Assembly (NCBI GenBank): GCA_050084985.1 | Contig: JBITNC010000001.1 | Coordinates: 93,434,001-93,498,000, forward strand | Length of the DNA: 64,000 nt | DNA from: Nageia nagi | Lineage: Eukaryota > Pinophyta | Reading direction: 5' to 3' | Shown here: positions 22,500 to 33,890 of the stretch, in pieces | How positions within the stretch are numbered: position 1 is the first letter of the stretch | Layout: every line of letters begins with the position of its first letter | Position numbers and translations under genes: made by a program | The notes under the pieces: model-generated | The model's input: only the letters and a program-made list of their open reading frames with translations | Told to the model about the DNA's origin: nothing | Databases searched by the model: none

Positions 22500-23040
22500 C
22501 CAACCCCATAGCATCCCTAAGCTTATAGAACTGAGCTTCTAGGAGGGGCTTGGTGAACAAATTAGTGGAGTTCAAGGTGGATGGATAATACTCCAAGTGT
22601 ATGATGATCAAGAACCTTCTCCCTAATAAAATAGGCATAGATTTTTACATGTTTTATTCTCTAATGGAACATAGGATTCTTAGCCAAAAAAATAGCTGAT
22701 TGATTATCTGAACAAATCAAAGATGAGCCACCTTTCTCATACCCATTTTATTTCAAAATATGCCTTAGCCAAATGGCTTCTTGAGCTGCAATAGATATGG
22801 CATTGTATTTAGCTTCTATATATGAAAGAGAAATAGTAGGATACTTCTTGGAATTCCAAGAGATAGCACCAAAACCAATGCTAAATACATACACAAAGGT
22901 TGATTTCCTATCATCTCTATCTCCCCCATAGTTAGAATCTGAGAATTCAAAGAGAACAAATGAGGGCAACTTAGAATACTTGAGAGCAAGATCCTTAGTC
23001 CATGAAACACACCTCAAGATTTTTTTAATAGCATTAAGGT
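22500..23040 (-). pseudogene. RNase H of the copia element
   Basis: A minus-strand open stretch (22748-23017) reads LALKYSKLPSFVLFEFSDSN, YGGDRDDRKSTFVYVFSIG and GAISWNSKKYPTISLSYIEA, then KYNAISIAAQEAIWLRHILK. This is the copia RNase H signature (SDSDWxGDxDDRKSTxGYxF, SWxSKKQxTVxLSxxEAEY, AxxExxWLRxxL). The Asp and Glu catalytic residues are present, although EAEY has become EAKY. The domain is 89 codons long without a stop, the best preserved part of this element. Confidence 0.9.
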
Positions 23041-24060
23041 GCTCAATATATGATTTTTGAATGAATCATTCCATTAGATTCATTGCGAAGGTAATATCTA
23101 GTCTAGATAAATTCAAATACAAAAGAATACAAATTAATTGCCTATAAGTTGTAGCATCAACTAACTAAGAGTTGGAGCTTAAAGAAATAATGATTCTAGG
23201 AGAGACTGGGATTGTAGCATATCTACACTTCTCCATTCCAAACTTCTATAATATGTATGATATATACTTAGATTTACTAAGATAAGTACAATCCTTATAT
23301 TAATACACTTGCATTCCAAGGTAGTAGTGCAAGAGACCAAGATTAGTCATTTCAAATGTTGCTTTAAATTTGGATATGCACTCTTGAATGATTTCATCAT
23401 TGTTCCTAGTAATCAAAAGATCATCTACATAAAGGAGAATCAATACCACATCTTTTCCTTAATTGAGCACATATAGATCGAAGTTAGAAAAATACTTGGA
23501 GAAACCAATGTTTGCAAAATACCTTGAAATATTCCTATACTAGACTCTAGGTGCTTGCTTAAGTGCATATAATGACTTCTTTAGCTTGCTCACAAAGGAC
23601 TATTTGCCTTCCATAATGAACCCTTCTATTTGATTCATGAAGATTTCCACATCTAAATCACCATTGAGAAATGTACTCTTGACATCAAGTTGAAAAGCGT
23701 TTCATATTTGAACTACAAAATGAGCAAGGATAACTCTCATAATAGGCATTTTTCCATGGGAGCAAAAGTTTCCTCATAATTTACACCATATTTTTGAGCA
23801 AAACCTTTAGCTACTAACCTTGCCTTGTATTTCCAATATCTCTAATTGAATTGAACTTGACCTTGAAGATCCATTTATTACCAATCACATTCTTCTCATT
23901 GGGATAAGGAACCAAGTTCCAAGTTTTATTTTCTATAAGCACCTCATACTCCACTTTCATAACTTCTATAAAAATGCTTTGAAGCTTCTTTAAAGGTTGA
24001 GGGCTCATGCTTTTTATCAATTTTGAAAAATAAGGATTTATTCAAGGTCATGCTCCTTGT
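23041..24060 (-). pseudogene. Reverse transcriptase of the copia element
   Basis: The minus strand reads an EVMKVEYEVLIENKTWNLVP segment, NEKNVIGNKWIFKVKFNS and, further on, an LDVKSTFLNGDLDVEIF-type segment around 23640-23690, then ILLYVDDLLITRNN (about 23440). The YVDD active site is intact. These blocks are the copia RT (RVT_2 family). Stops occur at several Gln and Arg positions and the frame changes near 23815. Confidence 0.88.
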
Positions 24061-24079
24061 TAACCTTTATGTTGGAGAA

Positions 24080-25070
24080 TTTTATTCCTAAGATGACTTA
24101 TCTACATCAAAATCTAACCAGCTAGGTGCAACTAAAGAATCCTTTAGTTCATCAACATCTTCTTTAGAAATAGATTCTTTAGGAATTTCATTGAGCTTTA
24201 CATCCCTTGAAATGAATACTACATTATAGGATGGAGAGTAGATCCTATAGCCTCTATGATGACTATCATAATCCAAAAAGATGCATTTTTTAGCTCTTTT
24301 ATTTGACTTCTACCTTTTCTCAGAAATAATGTAGGAGAATGTTTCACAACCAAACACCCTAAGGTGAAAAATGTTTGGTTTTCTTCCTGACCATACTTTA
24401 AAAGGAGTTTTTCTTTAAAGGGCTTTTGTGGACCACCTATTCAAGGTGTAAATAGTAGTGCTCATAGCTTCACCCCATAAGAAACTAGGAAGATTACCCA
24501 ACATGCATCTAAACATCTCCATAATTATTTTGTTTTTCCTTTTATTAACAATATTCTATTGAGGAGTGTAAGGAATCATAAACTACCTCTTGATTCTATA
24601 CTTAGCACATAGTCATCAAACTCATTTCTTTTATACTCTCCTTCATTATCTAATCTCAACAACTTGATTTTAAGATTAGTTTGATTCTCAACAAAGGCCT
24701 TAAAAATCTTAAAACTCTCAAAGGTTTGATCCTTGAGCTCAAGTAGATACCCAAAGGTCATTCTACTAAAGTCATCAATGAAGGTCAAGATGTAAAATGC
24801 TCCACCAAGCAACTTAGTTTGAAATGGATGCATTCAATTTGAATGCACAAGTTGAAGAGGTTGAGATGCTCTTATTACCTTATCTTTTTCAAACTTTTGT
24901 CTATGCATATTGTCAACAATTCACTTCTTGCATATACCAATTGAAGGAGAAATTTAAGAAAAACCTTCCATAACTTCTTGGTATTTCATGAATTGAATAC
25001 TCTTATGGTTAAGGTGCCCTAAATGTTGGTGCCAAAGATTACCTCTCGAAGACACACTTGTAGCAAGACA
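24080..25070 (-). pseudogene. Integrase of the copia element
   Basis: In order on the minus strand: the GAG-pre-integrase zinc region LWHQHLGHLNHKSIQFMKYQ (near 24980-25035), the catalytic core GGAFYILTFIDDFSRMTFGY with LRLDNEGEYKRNEFDDY, and the C-terminal MDYDSHHRGYRIYSPSYNVV with FISRDVKLNE. Asp in FIDD and Asp in LDN are the first two residues of the DDE triad. Stops interrupt the region between 24290 and 24570. Confidence 0.88.
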
Positions 25071-25075
25071 CATCT

Positions 25076-25400
25076 TTGATAGAACTTGATCCACAATTTA
25101 GAGATCATCTTTCACTATCCTTTAACCAACATGGCAATTCCTTTCTTAATGCACTAGGATTGAGAGTTAAACTCAAACAAGTACCCTTTTCTAGCAACTT
25201 GGATCATGGAGAAAAGGTTTATCCTAATCTTAGGAACATAGAGAACATTGTCAAGAACCTTCCCATGAATCAACACACTCTCAATTCCTTAGACTTCAAG
25301 GATATCACAACTGCATCTTTTATATACTTGTGAAAGTTCTAAAACTTATCCTTTTCAAAGCATAAGTGATTAGTGAAACTAGAATTAATCAATCCAATCA
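25076..25400 (-). pseudogene. Protease of the copia element
   Basis: The minus strand reads LINSSFTNHLCFEKDKF (25345-25395), where copia proteases have a DSGATxH block. The catalytic Asp has become Asn, a single transition. Downstream FHKYIKDAVVIS and SKELRVC agree with the family. The plus-strand reading at 25076-25333 is a shadow of this domain. Confidence 0.7.
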
Positions 25401-26425
25401 AACAAAAAAGAGCAAGACAAGGAGTAGAGCACCATAGCAAAACCAACTTGAATATTCTTCTTTCCTTTGTAGTTCTTTATATTTCCATTACCTTTGTTCT
25501 TTTCCTCTCTTTTCATTTTGTAGCAATCAACTTGTTTATGACCTTATATGCCACAATAGTTACAATTACCATCAAACTTTTCCTTAGGATATGGATTGTT
25601 TGCTTTGTCTTTTCCATATCTTTGCTTGAAGTGGTTATTGTTACCATTATTTTTGCTACTATTGTTATTCCTATTGTTGCCATTGTTCCTATTGCTATTG
25701 TTACCATTGCCTCTTTTATAAAACTTTTTGGAGAAAGAAGAATAAGTTTATTTTAATGGTTGAAATTTTTTTTGAAAGAAGTTTTGGTTTCTCTAAGAGC
25801 AATGTTATTATCCTTAGGAGAAGCAATCAACAACTTATTGTTAAGGGTTTTCTCATGATTTAAAGGTACCTCGAAAGGTTCTCAAGAGAGAAAAATTCTT
25901 CTTCATCATCAAGCCTTTTTCCATAACTATTACAAAGTTTCCAACTTTGAAGAAAGGCTTTGAAGAATGATGAAGACCATGAACTCATCATTGATCCAAT
26001 TGCACCTACAAGCAACAAGTTGGGTCCTTAGGTTAATGATTGTGTCCAAGTAGATGGTAACATTTTCATATTACCCTTGATGAGTTTGAAGCAACTTTTG
26101 GATAATGGTAAACCTTCTTGAAAAATTTGAACCAAGGTAGATTTGCTAAAGCTTATCCCAAGCTTCTTTTGTCAAGGTTGAAGAGGAAATCATCAGGAGC
26201 ACATCATCTAAAATTGAATGGTAAATCATGAAAGTTTCGAACTCATTCTTTGTGTTGTAAGCCTTTAGTGCCCTCTCATATATAGGAGGTACAAGGTTCT
26301 CATTCACTATTTTCCAAAGCTTCCTTACTTGCAATTCAGCTCTCATTAAAGGGTTTTCCCAAATACCAAAGTTGGAACCATCAAGAATGTGTTTGGGTAA
26401 AAAAGGATTCTCCTATTTGCTACAT
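25401..26425 (-). pseudogene. Gag of the copia element with Asn/Gly tract and zinc knuckle
   Basis: The minus strand begins near 26420 with KHILDGSNFGIWENPLMRAE, then LQVRKLWKIVNENL, the UBN2-like capsid core of copia Gag. It continues with TKEAWDKL and a TIIQKLLQTHQG-type segment, then an Asn/Gly-rich low-complexity tract (25640-25720) and the zinc knuckle NCNYCGI-stop-GHKQVDCYKM (25525-25570). The Cys-Cys-His-Cys ligands are all kept, but a stop lies inside the knuckle. The hydrophobic plus-strand reading over 25373-25756 is the reverse of the Asn/Gly tract. Confidence 0.85.
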
Positions 26426-28684
26426 AAGAGTGTGAAAAAATAATAAGTATGTGGTAAAATAAATAACATTATATGTTAAGTTTTAACCAAGTAAATAATA
26501 CATGTTAAATTTAACACTAGAGACATGCTAGATTTGATTCACAAGTGCAAATATTTTACAACTCAAATAATAACCCATGTACTCAAATACATTTCTCATC
26601 TCAAAAAATGTAGATGTAGAGTGACATTGTTGAGGCTTGTTTTTTTATCTAAAATTAGGCCTTCACCTAGATGCCTGCACAAGAGGAGCCCAAGTACTAC
26701 CAATCCTCAACTAGTTCACCTTGGTTAGTATTATACTCTCACAAGGAGCAGTACCTACTATTTTTCAAGGTTATAATGCTTATTGGATTGGCCAAATTAT
26801 TAATCTTGATTAGGTTTCAAGTTATCCTCCTAAGTTATTAGGATAATCCATAAATGGATGTGTGTACATGTGGTATCATTACACACATGCTTTTCCACCT
26901 ATTAGAGTTATGTCTGGACTAATAGAGGACTTAGGATAAATTGATAAGTATGGAATTTTCACCATTTGGATCATCGAACTTAAAGGCTCCAGTATACCTA
27001 TCCTCACCTCATGGCTCCCCAAACAAGTCATGTTGTGGAATGTACATATATATGTTTTCATTTTAGGGGGTTGCTCATATCATGTTTATGGTTTTGTTTG
27101 CATAATCAAAGTGCAAAGCATTAAGTAAAATAGCATGAGTAAAACATCATTATTTAAAAAATTTGAAACCTAAATGTCCAATGGGTTTCATTTACCAAAC
27201 CCTAAAGGACATATTTACATCATTTTTAATTTTTCATAAGTCCATTTTTCATAAGGAAGTAAATTGCATTATAACTAAAATGTTATTAAGTAATAAGCAT
27301 GCATCATTGAATTACAAAATTAAGTCCTAAGCATGCATTATTAACTTAAAAAAATTAAGCACTATACATAAGCATGCATCATTTTAACTTTAAAATTTTA
27401 AGTACTAAGCATAAGTACTAATCATAAACATGCATTATAAAATTTTAAGTTCTAAAAAACATGCATCATTAACCAATTTGCATCAAAATAAAATATTTAG
27501 CATGCATTATTCAAAAATAGATAGACATGCAATATTTTATCTAACATGCTATAGATAAAAGTTAAGTAAAGAATTATACAATTTCCCCCACTTTTACTTA
27601 AAATTATCCTAAATATAGCATGCTATTTACTTGGAATTTTAACTAAGTAAAGAGGAAAAAATGCTAAGCATTAATACCAACAATAAGCACTTAAAAAAAG
27701 GCTTAAATAATGTAATTATAAGCATTAAATAATGTCTACTTCAAAAAATTGATTTTCTCCATTTAAACAAGTAAGTGTTTAATAAGCTATCATGCTCCTA
27801 GTAGTACTTGAGAGAAAAATTCAAATAATATTAAGGCCATTTTACCCAAGCACTCCAAGTATATTAAAAAATAATACACCAAGTCAAAGGTTATTCATGA
27901 TGGAGTACTCCTTCCTAAGCAAAAAATAAATGCATTCAGGTAAAAAGAGATGACCACCCTTCCCTTACCAATAAGGAGAAAACATTGCTTTTTTAGGTGT
28001 ATTTAGGAAGTTAAATATGTTGCAAGTAAAATATTTAATGCACCTTGGAAGCCACCATTTGCGTGGAAAAAAAAATTCAATGCAAAGATAGAAAAAGGCC
28101 TCCTATTATCCTCTAAGGCAAGAGAGGGAGGTGCTTGCAGAGAACTAACATGGAGGGAGTGAAGGTGAGAATAAAAATAAATAAAATAAAATATAATATC
28201 CCCTTTATCATGTAAAACTCTATTGCCATTGAAATGAGCAGAGTAGATTACAACTGTGAGGGTTGGTGAGGAGATAGAAGAGAGTCCATGGTGAAGAGAT
28301 AACTAGTGGGAGGATCAAATGTGAGGGCATGGTTTTGTGCACATGGAAAAGTAAACCATAATACAATTTTCCTCATTTGCCATTAACTAAAAAATGTGTG
28401 GAGTTGGAGGATCCATGGTGTGATGGAAGCACAAGATGCCAGGTCAGAGGAGGATAGGGGTTTCAAACTCCCTTCGTGGTGGCAAAAAAAAATGCTACTA
28501 GCTAAATTTTGATTTTGTTAATTACTAAAAAAATCATAATTTCATTAGTTAATTTCCTCAATGCCACCAACTAATTTCCTTTTTGATTTTGTACTTTACT
28601 ATATATATATATTTATGTCTATATATTTGTTAGAAATAATAAACTCTTCCCTTCCTTTTTTGCATTAATGTAATAAAAAAAGTA

Positions 28685-28737
<53 letters not shown>

Positions 28738-29116
28738 AATTTTTTTTGAAATAGCGCTCTCAAAATAAACTAAGTGTAAATATAAACTTCTTCAAAGAAA
28801 ATGAAAGCATTTTTTTTAAATCAATAAATGGATTAAAGAGTAAAAAAAATGCAATTTTTATATACTAATCTTAATATGCTCATTAGAGGTTAGTATAAAA
28901 TAAATAAATGCATCATATTACTATTTTTATCCAAATTTTGCAAAAATAAATTAGCTAACACATGACTCAAAGTATGCTAGTATCATTAGCAAAATAAGCC
29001 CAAAATACAAAATGAAGGACATTATACCTTCTCTTGATTTTACCTGACAATGAAGAGTAAGTTGAGGAATGAAGAAGGGCTTCCACACCAAAGATGTGAA
29101 AAGGAGCTTCCAAGGA
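26426..29116 (-). other. Anomalously long stretch between copia primer site and gag
   Basis: 2.7 kb without coding relic. It contains dispersed gcatgcat-type motifs in an AT-rich segment (27290-27540), a purine-rich segment (28080-28450) and an AT microsatellite (28686-28738). Copia leaders are normally far shorter, so a nested non-coding insertion is likely, but I see no LTR pair or inverted ends. Confidence 0.4.
28686..28738. repeat. AT dinucleotide microsatellite
   Basis: About 26 near-perfect TA repeats with one interruption near 28727. Confidence 0.95.
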
Positions 29117-29128
29117 GCTCTGATACCA
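29117..29128 (-). other. tRNA-Met primer-binding site of the copia element
   Basis: The minus strand reads TGGTATCAGAGC, a perfect match to the initiator tRNA-Met site, 2 bp inside the 5' LTR. It is notable that this site has stayed perfect while the element has decayed. Confidence 0.92.
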
Positions 29129-29130
29129 AA

Positions 29131-29629
29131 TGAGAGAAGTGAAGTATAAATTAAACAACTCTATATTCCCAAGATCACATGAAAGCTCACAATACACATC
29201 TAACAAACTCACAATGCAATCTCACAAAGATAACATAAGATGTAAGTGGTTCATCCAATTAGGAGTACATCCACTAACTAGATCTCTCTTCTTAACAAAT
29301 ATGAACTCTTACAATCCTCTTAAACTTTTCTATTAAACACTATCCTATAGCATAAATTTACTTCTCAAATTGGTGTTTAATGACAAAGAGGGATCCTTTT
29401 ATTTATAGGCCAAAATCCCTCTTTGCATCACCCTTTTATCCAATGTACAAAAGCATGACATGCACATCCTTTTACCTAAGGGGCATGCTCATGACATGGA
29501 GTGTAGGATAAGTTACATTATCATATTCACTTAAACACTTAAGATAGAAAATGATACCCTTAAGTATTAGTGAACTTACATAGAAGATTATTACATAAAC
29601 TTTACAATAATGCATTATATATTCCAATA
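29131..29629 (-). repeat. 5' LTR of the copia element
   Basis: Begins TGAGAGAAGTG on the plus strand and ends near CCAATA, where the partner has CCAACA. Aligns with 21309-21754. TATA box on the minus strand at 29400-29409. Confidence 0.85.
29400..29409 (-). promoter_or_regulatory. TATA box of the copia 5' LTR
   Basis: Minus strand CCTATAAATA within GGCCTATAAATAAAAGG, in the position matching the 3' LTR box. Confidence 0.6.
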
Positions 29630-29830
29630 GAAATGACATGCCTAATCTTCATAGCATTGCCATAGATAGAGCAGTGGATAATCATAGATAGGAAACATAG
29701 ATGGAAGGATCAAATTTGAAACCCAATGTGTTAGCTTGGGAATCATGATATAGAGAGGAACACCCATAGCTATTCAATGTTCTAGCTACATGTAGAGAAT
29801 ATGATGGGCCAAAAGTGACTAGAGCCAACT

Positions 29831-31150
29831 ACTAGAGATGAGGTTAGATAGGACCAAATTATTTGGTGAATCTTATGTAATGGGGGCATAGAAGGATTTT
29901 TGGATGCTCAAAATGGCCATAAACCCAATTGGTCAAGACAAGTTGCAAAGACATGGAATGGGGGTAGAGTTATGGTATATGGGTGCCACTTTTTAATCAC
30001 TCTTGAATTGATTGAAGTGGCTATGGGTATGGCCAATTATGGCCATAAGCATAATAGGGAGATGCAAACAATGGTATTTGAAGTGCAAGCTTTCTATGGG
30101 TAGGGGGAGCCTCTACCAAAGATAAGAAAATTGGCCTATCCAATCATCTCAATACAGTACCCTTGGGATGAGGTGATGAAGGTAATTGTTAAATTGTCTA
30201 TTATGGAGGGTAGATATTCTAAACTCTTCAAGATCCATTTTGTTTTATTGAACCATTTCAAAGGAATGCATAGAATCAATATTCCCTACTTTTTGTACAA
30301 TTCACTAGATATATACATTAGAAAAAATAGGGGAGGGATGTCGGTTCATTAATGTTTAATTACAATTCTTACGGATTATGAGCACATTGGTGAAAGAAGG
30401 GTGAAGTCTCTAGTACAACAAATGTCAAAGCCTACTCTAGTAGATCTAACAACCATAAAGTTTTCTAGAAATAGTTCAATACTATGGCTTCCTCCAATAG
30501 TGAAGCCTATCACACCCTCGATAATTGTTATCTCTTCAAACTTGGAGGACTTTTTATCAGAAAATGGAGATAGTGAAGCTACCTCAAGAAAAAGAGGTAA
30601 ATTTGTGGTGGATTCTAAATATAAAGATGAAGAGGAGGAAGATGAGGAATTACTCCCCAGGAAGAAACTCATGGATATTGAAGATAATTCTCCTACAGAC
30701 TCCAAAGATGGTATAATGAGGATGCTAATGAAAATGTCTAAGCTCCTCTAGAGAAATATTTTCCTCATATGGAAAACTTTGGGAAGGACTTTGAAGACCC
30801 AAGCAAGCTGATAAATCTTATTCCAAAGATGAAATTCTAGAAAATCTATGGGAAGCAAATGTATTTTGAAGAATGGAGATGAATTAGATGGTGAGGTAGA
30901 GAATGGAGGAATATCATATTGGTTATATGGGAAATTAAGTCCATTCAATACCCATGGTACAACAAATAAAAGCTGATGGGGATCATGGAAGGTAACTCTA
31001 TCCTCCATAAAGAAAGAAATCCCTACGCTATCCCAATCCAATATTTAGAAGGACTATCTAGAATGGAAATTGAACTACTTTAGGATTGCTTTAAAAGAAA
31101 GGCCAAACTTTAAGGTAATTGGAGCTTAGTGGTGCATCCAATACATGGAT
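29831..31150 (+). pseudogene. Unrecognised plus-strand protein-coding relic
   Basis: One reading frame runs from about 29870 to 30705 with only isolated stops: TAG after AFYG at 30101, TAA after GMSVH at 30350, and TGA/TAG near 29850-29868. It reads NGHKPNWSRQVAKTWNGG, RVMVYGCHFLITLELIEVAM, GMANYGHKHNREMQTMVFEV, YPIISIQYPWDEVMKVIVKL, HRINIPYFLYNSLDIYI and an acidic-basic tail KYKDEEEEDEELLPRKK. After a one-base shift near 30710 it continues as APLEKYFPHMENFGKDFEDP. The orientation is opposite to the neighbouring elements. I do not recognise the family. The length (over 350 codons) and preserved frame argue for a real ancestral protein, perhaps an accessory or gag-like protein of an element. 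Confidence 0.6.
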
Positions 31151-32860
31151 GGTGTGATAGGAACCAGCAAAGAAAGATAATACCTATAGGAATTTGTTGA
31201 AACTATAGGGAACTTTTGTGATAGTTTTTTTGAATCATGTGTAATACCATAAAATATTTATACACTCATGTACATACAAGTTTTGGGGTCCCTATTTTTG
31301 GAAAACCCACTATAAATTTTTACCCTTATCAAAAAAAATTATGGGACCCATGAAATATTGCTAGGCCACCATTAATATTTACCACCACAACACCTCCTCA
31401 TCCTCCATTGACAACTTGACTGCTAGTACCAACCTATCATCACCTCTTATGCCTTCACCATTATATCCATCACCTTGATGACCTTTGCAACCTTCACTAC
31501 CCATGTCTTATCTAATGAGGTTGGTATTATCGATAAAATGTATGAGGTGTAATATTCATTAATGATGAAAAAAATTAATGAGATTGGGAAGGAAAGCATT
31601 TATGTAGTATCATATGAATATTTTTATTCTTGGAGGGAAATTAAAATTTATTTGAGCTAGGATCAAATTTGAAAATTTTAAAAACCATCTAAAAGATTTT
31701 CAATTCAAAGGATAGTAATAATTTGGTTATGAATGGGTTAGCGAAGGGAGGAATCATCGTTAAATTGAATTAAAAGTGGATGATGATCAATTCTCTAACA
31801 TTAAATGAACCTCCTTATGGATTATTTTACCATTAATATATTAAATGGTAAATGGTGTAGAGTGGAGGATGTGATGATCAATTTACTATACTTGGGACCA
31901 AGGGGTTGAGTTACCAATTTTATCAAAGGTGAATTGAAATTTCAAGTTGTTAAATAATATTTCATAAATATCACTCTATCATTATACCACCACCTCTACA
32001 TGGGTAGCACTTTAGGTTGATCAAGATGTTGGAGTATAGTGTATATGTTTATACACATTTATACATAACTACTTTATTTTGCATAGTATTATTTATTCCC
32101 ATAGTGATGTATTATCATATACAAAATAGAGTAGTTTGATTTTTAGGGTATTATAAACTTTGAAAACCTTGCAGATACTAGTGTTATTATGGAGTTGATG
32201 ATTTTAAAGAGATTGATGCAATTAAGGTACATTATAACTAGGTACAAGGCCAAAGAAGGGCCTATAGTCAACCTAGTTAGAAGCATATAAAATAGGGGTT
32301 TTAGTGTCACTTCAACATCAAGTTTGTTACTAGGAAACCTAAAATAGCATTGATATTTTGAATATCGATAACAAGATGAAATAAAAGGAATACATGTTTC
32401 ATGCAAATGATGCATAGAGCATATGAATTTCGGTAATTTGTGAATTTGAAAATGATTTTTTACTACCAAGAATATCATGTTGAGGATAATGAATATGGTA
32501 TGTATCATTTTGTGTTAGGAATTTAAAAGCTTGAGTAGCTATAATGGATATTCAATTATAGGAAAAATATTTATTATTAATGATTTAACATTTGGACAAA
32601 TAGAAAAAAACATATTACACATGATGTTGCTTCAATTATCACAATAATGGGCTTCATGTTGCATGGGTGATTACTTAGACTACATCGAGTTTGGATATTA
32701 TAGTATATGGAAAAACTAAAGACTCAAGTTGTCTTGCATGACCCTAAGTGGATGTTGAATTCATCATGATTGATGAAACTACAAAAGAGATAAATGTTAT
32801 CAGGCTATATCATTTTCTCATATTCTCAATTTAGCTTATTTACTAATGGAGTGATGGTAT
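31151..32860. other. No recognisable feature
   Basis: AT-rich DNA without a supported coding relic. A 121-codon minus-strand open stretch (32143-32508) has no motif I recognise. Confidence 0.4.
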
Positions 32861-32869
32861 GACCCACTT

Positions 32870-33890
32870 TTGTTACCATCTTATTTTATACTTTTCATTT
32901 GCCCACATATCAATGACTTTTTATTTTGTATTGGCTACTAGTTTTTTCAACTTCTTTCTATAGTTTACTTTGCTAGACACATCTATGGACTATTCTAGAC
33001 ATACTTTCTATGGTTGAATCCATTGATAGCTTATACAAATTACTACACTGATACTTTTCTTCTCCTTCCAATGGCCTTTCTTTTGAATATTTTTCATCCT
33101 ATTTTCTATGATTAATATTACCTTTTTATTTCACTAGAATTTTTATTCTATCATGATTCACATATTTCTCCATCTATCCCTTGAATTGTGCCAATATTTA
33201 TTTCTTCTTTTGGTTAATTCTATAATCCATTTTAGGATTTTCCACTCTATTTTATGATTTACTTTACTGACACCTTCTGTGAACTAGTCTATGTATAAAT
33301 TTTATATATTAATATATTGATAACATCTACTAATTAGTTTGTTGATATTGTCTTGTTCTAGTGGCCTTACTTTCCAATAATTTTCATTTTGTTTCTAATG
33401 GCCTTACTTTCCAAAATTTCATTTGTTTCTATGCCTTACTTAATCATTTTCTTCTATTTCTAGTGTTATATAAGAAGACTACAATATTTAATAGGGAAAA
33501 ATTCAAGGATGACTTCCTTATGTTTCTAGTGGTACATATGAAGATTTCCCTTCTATATTCATTGTCATGTTTTATGGACTAGTATATATATACTTTCTAC
33601 AATTTAAACTATTAATATTATTAGATATACTTTTTTAGATTAATATACCAATATGATTAGATATACTTTCTACAAAATAATCTATCGATAAGGAAGTCTT
33701 TATACTTTCTCCACTCAAGTATTTCTCCATGTGTCATCCAAAATGTGAAAATAATTCCTATTTCTTTGGGTATTTTTTCTATTACTTTACATGATTTACT
33801 TTGTTAAAGCCTTATTTTGAGTAGTCTAGATATACTTTCTATGTATTAATACATTGATAACTTGTATTAATTAGTGTGCCACTATAGACT
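32870..33890. repeat. Degenerate repeats in pyrimidine-rich DNA
   Basis: A block with atttactttrytra, followed by a tagtctagatatactttctatg-like phrase and an attgataacttrtayyaattag-like phrase, occurs near 32960-33060, 33250-33345 and 33785-33880. A second block (tatttctccat, tgtc-or-tatcc, tatttctt) precedes two of these. Copies are strongly diverged. Spacing is irregular (about 290 and 535 bp). Confidence 0.45.

Larger units (their letters stand above)
21309..29629 (-). mobile_element. Ty1/copia retrotransposon with both LTRs
   Basis: Two related LTRs flank a minus-strand interior with tRNA-Met primer-binding site, gag with zinc knuckle, protease, integrase, RT, RNase H and polypurine tract. 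Integrase before RT is the copia order. A 2.7-kb non-coding stretch between primer site and gag is unusually long. I could not find a convincing target duplication (gacaa against gaaat). LTR divergence and many stops show an old insertion. Confidence 0.88.

Noticed and set aside
25373-25756. 127-codon hydrophobic plus-strand open frame resembling a membrane protein
   Set aside because: It is the reverse strand of the Asn/Gly-rich tract and zinc knuckle of the copia Gag; the Ile/Val/Thr richness is a mirror of AAT/GGT repeats.
21304-29634. Target duplication for the copia element (gacaa against gaaat, or aaaat against gaaat after shifting the end)
   Set aside because: Neither option fits both LTR ends; decay or loss of the duplication is equally likely, so no duplication is claimed.
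30376-30705. 109-codon Ser-rich minus-strand frame
   Set aside because: It is antisense to the acidic Glu/Asp stretch of the plus-strand relic, which gives Ser/Leu-rich shadows.
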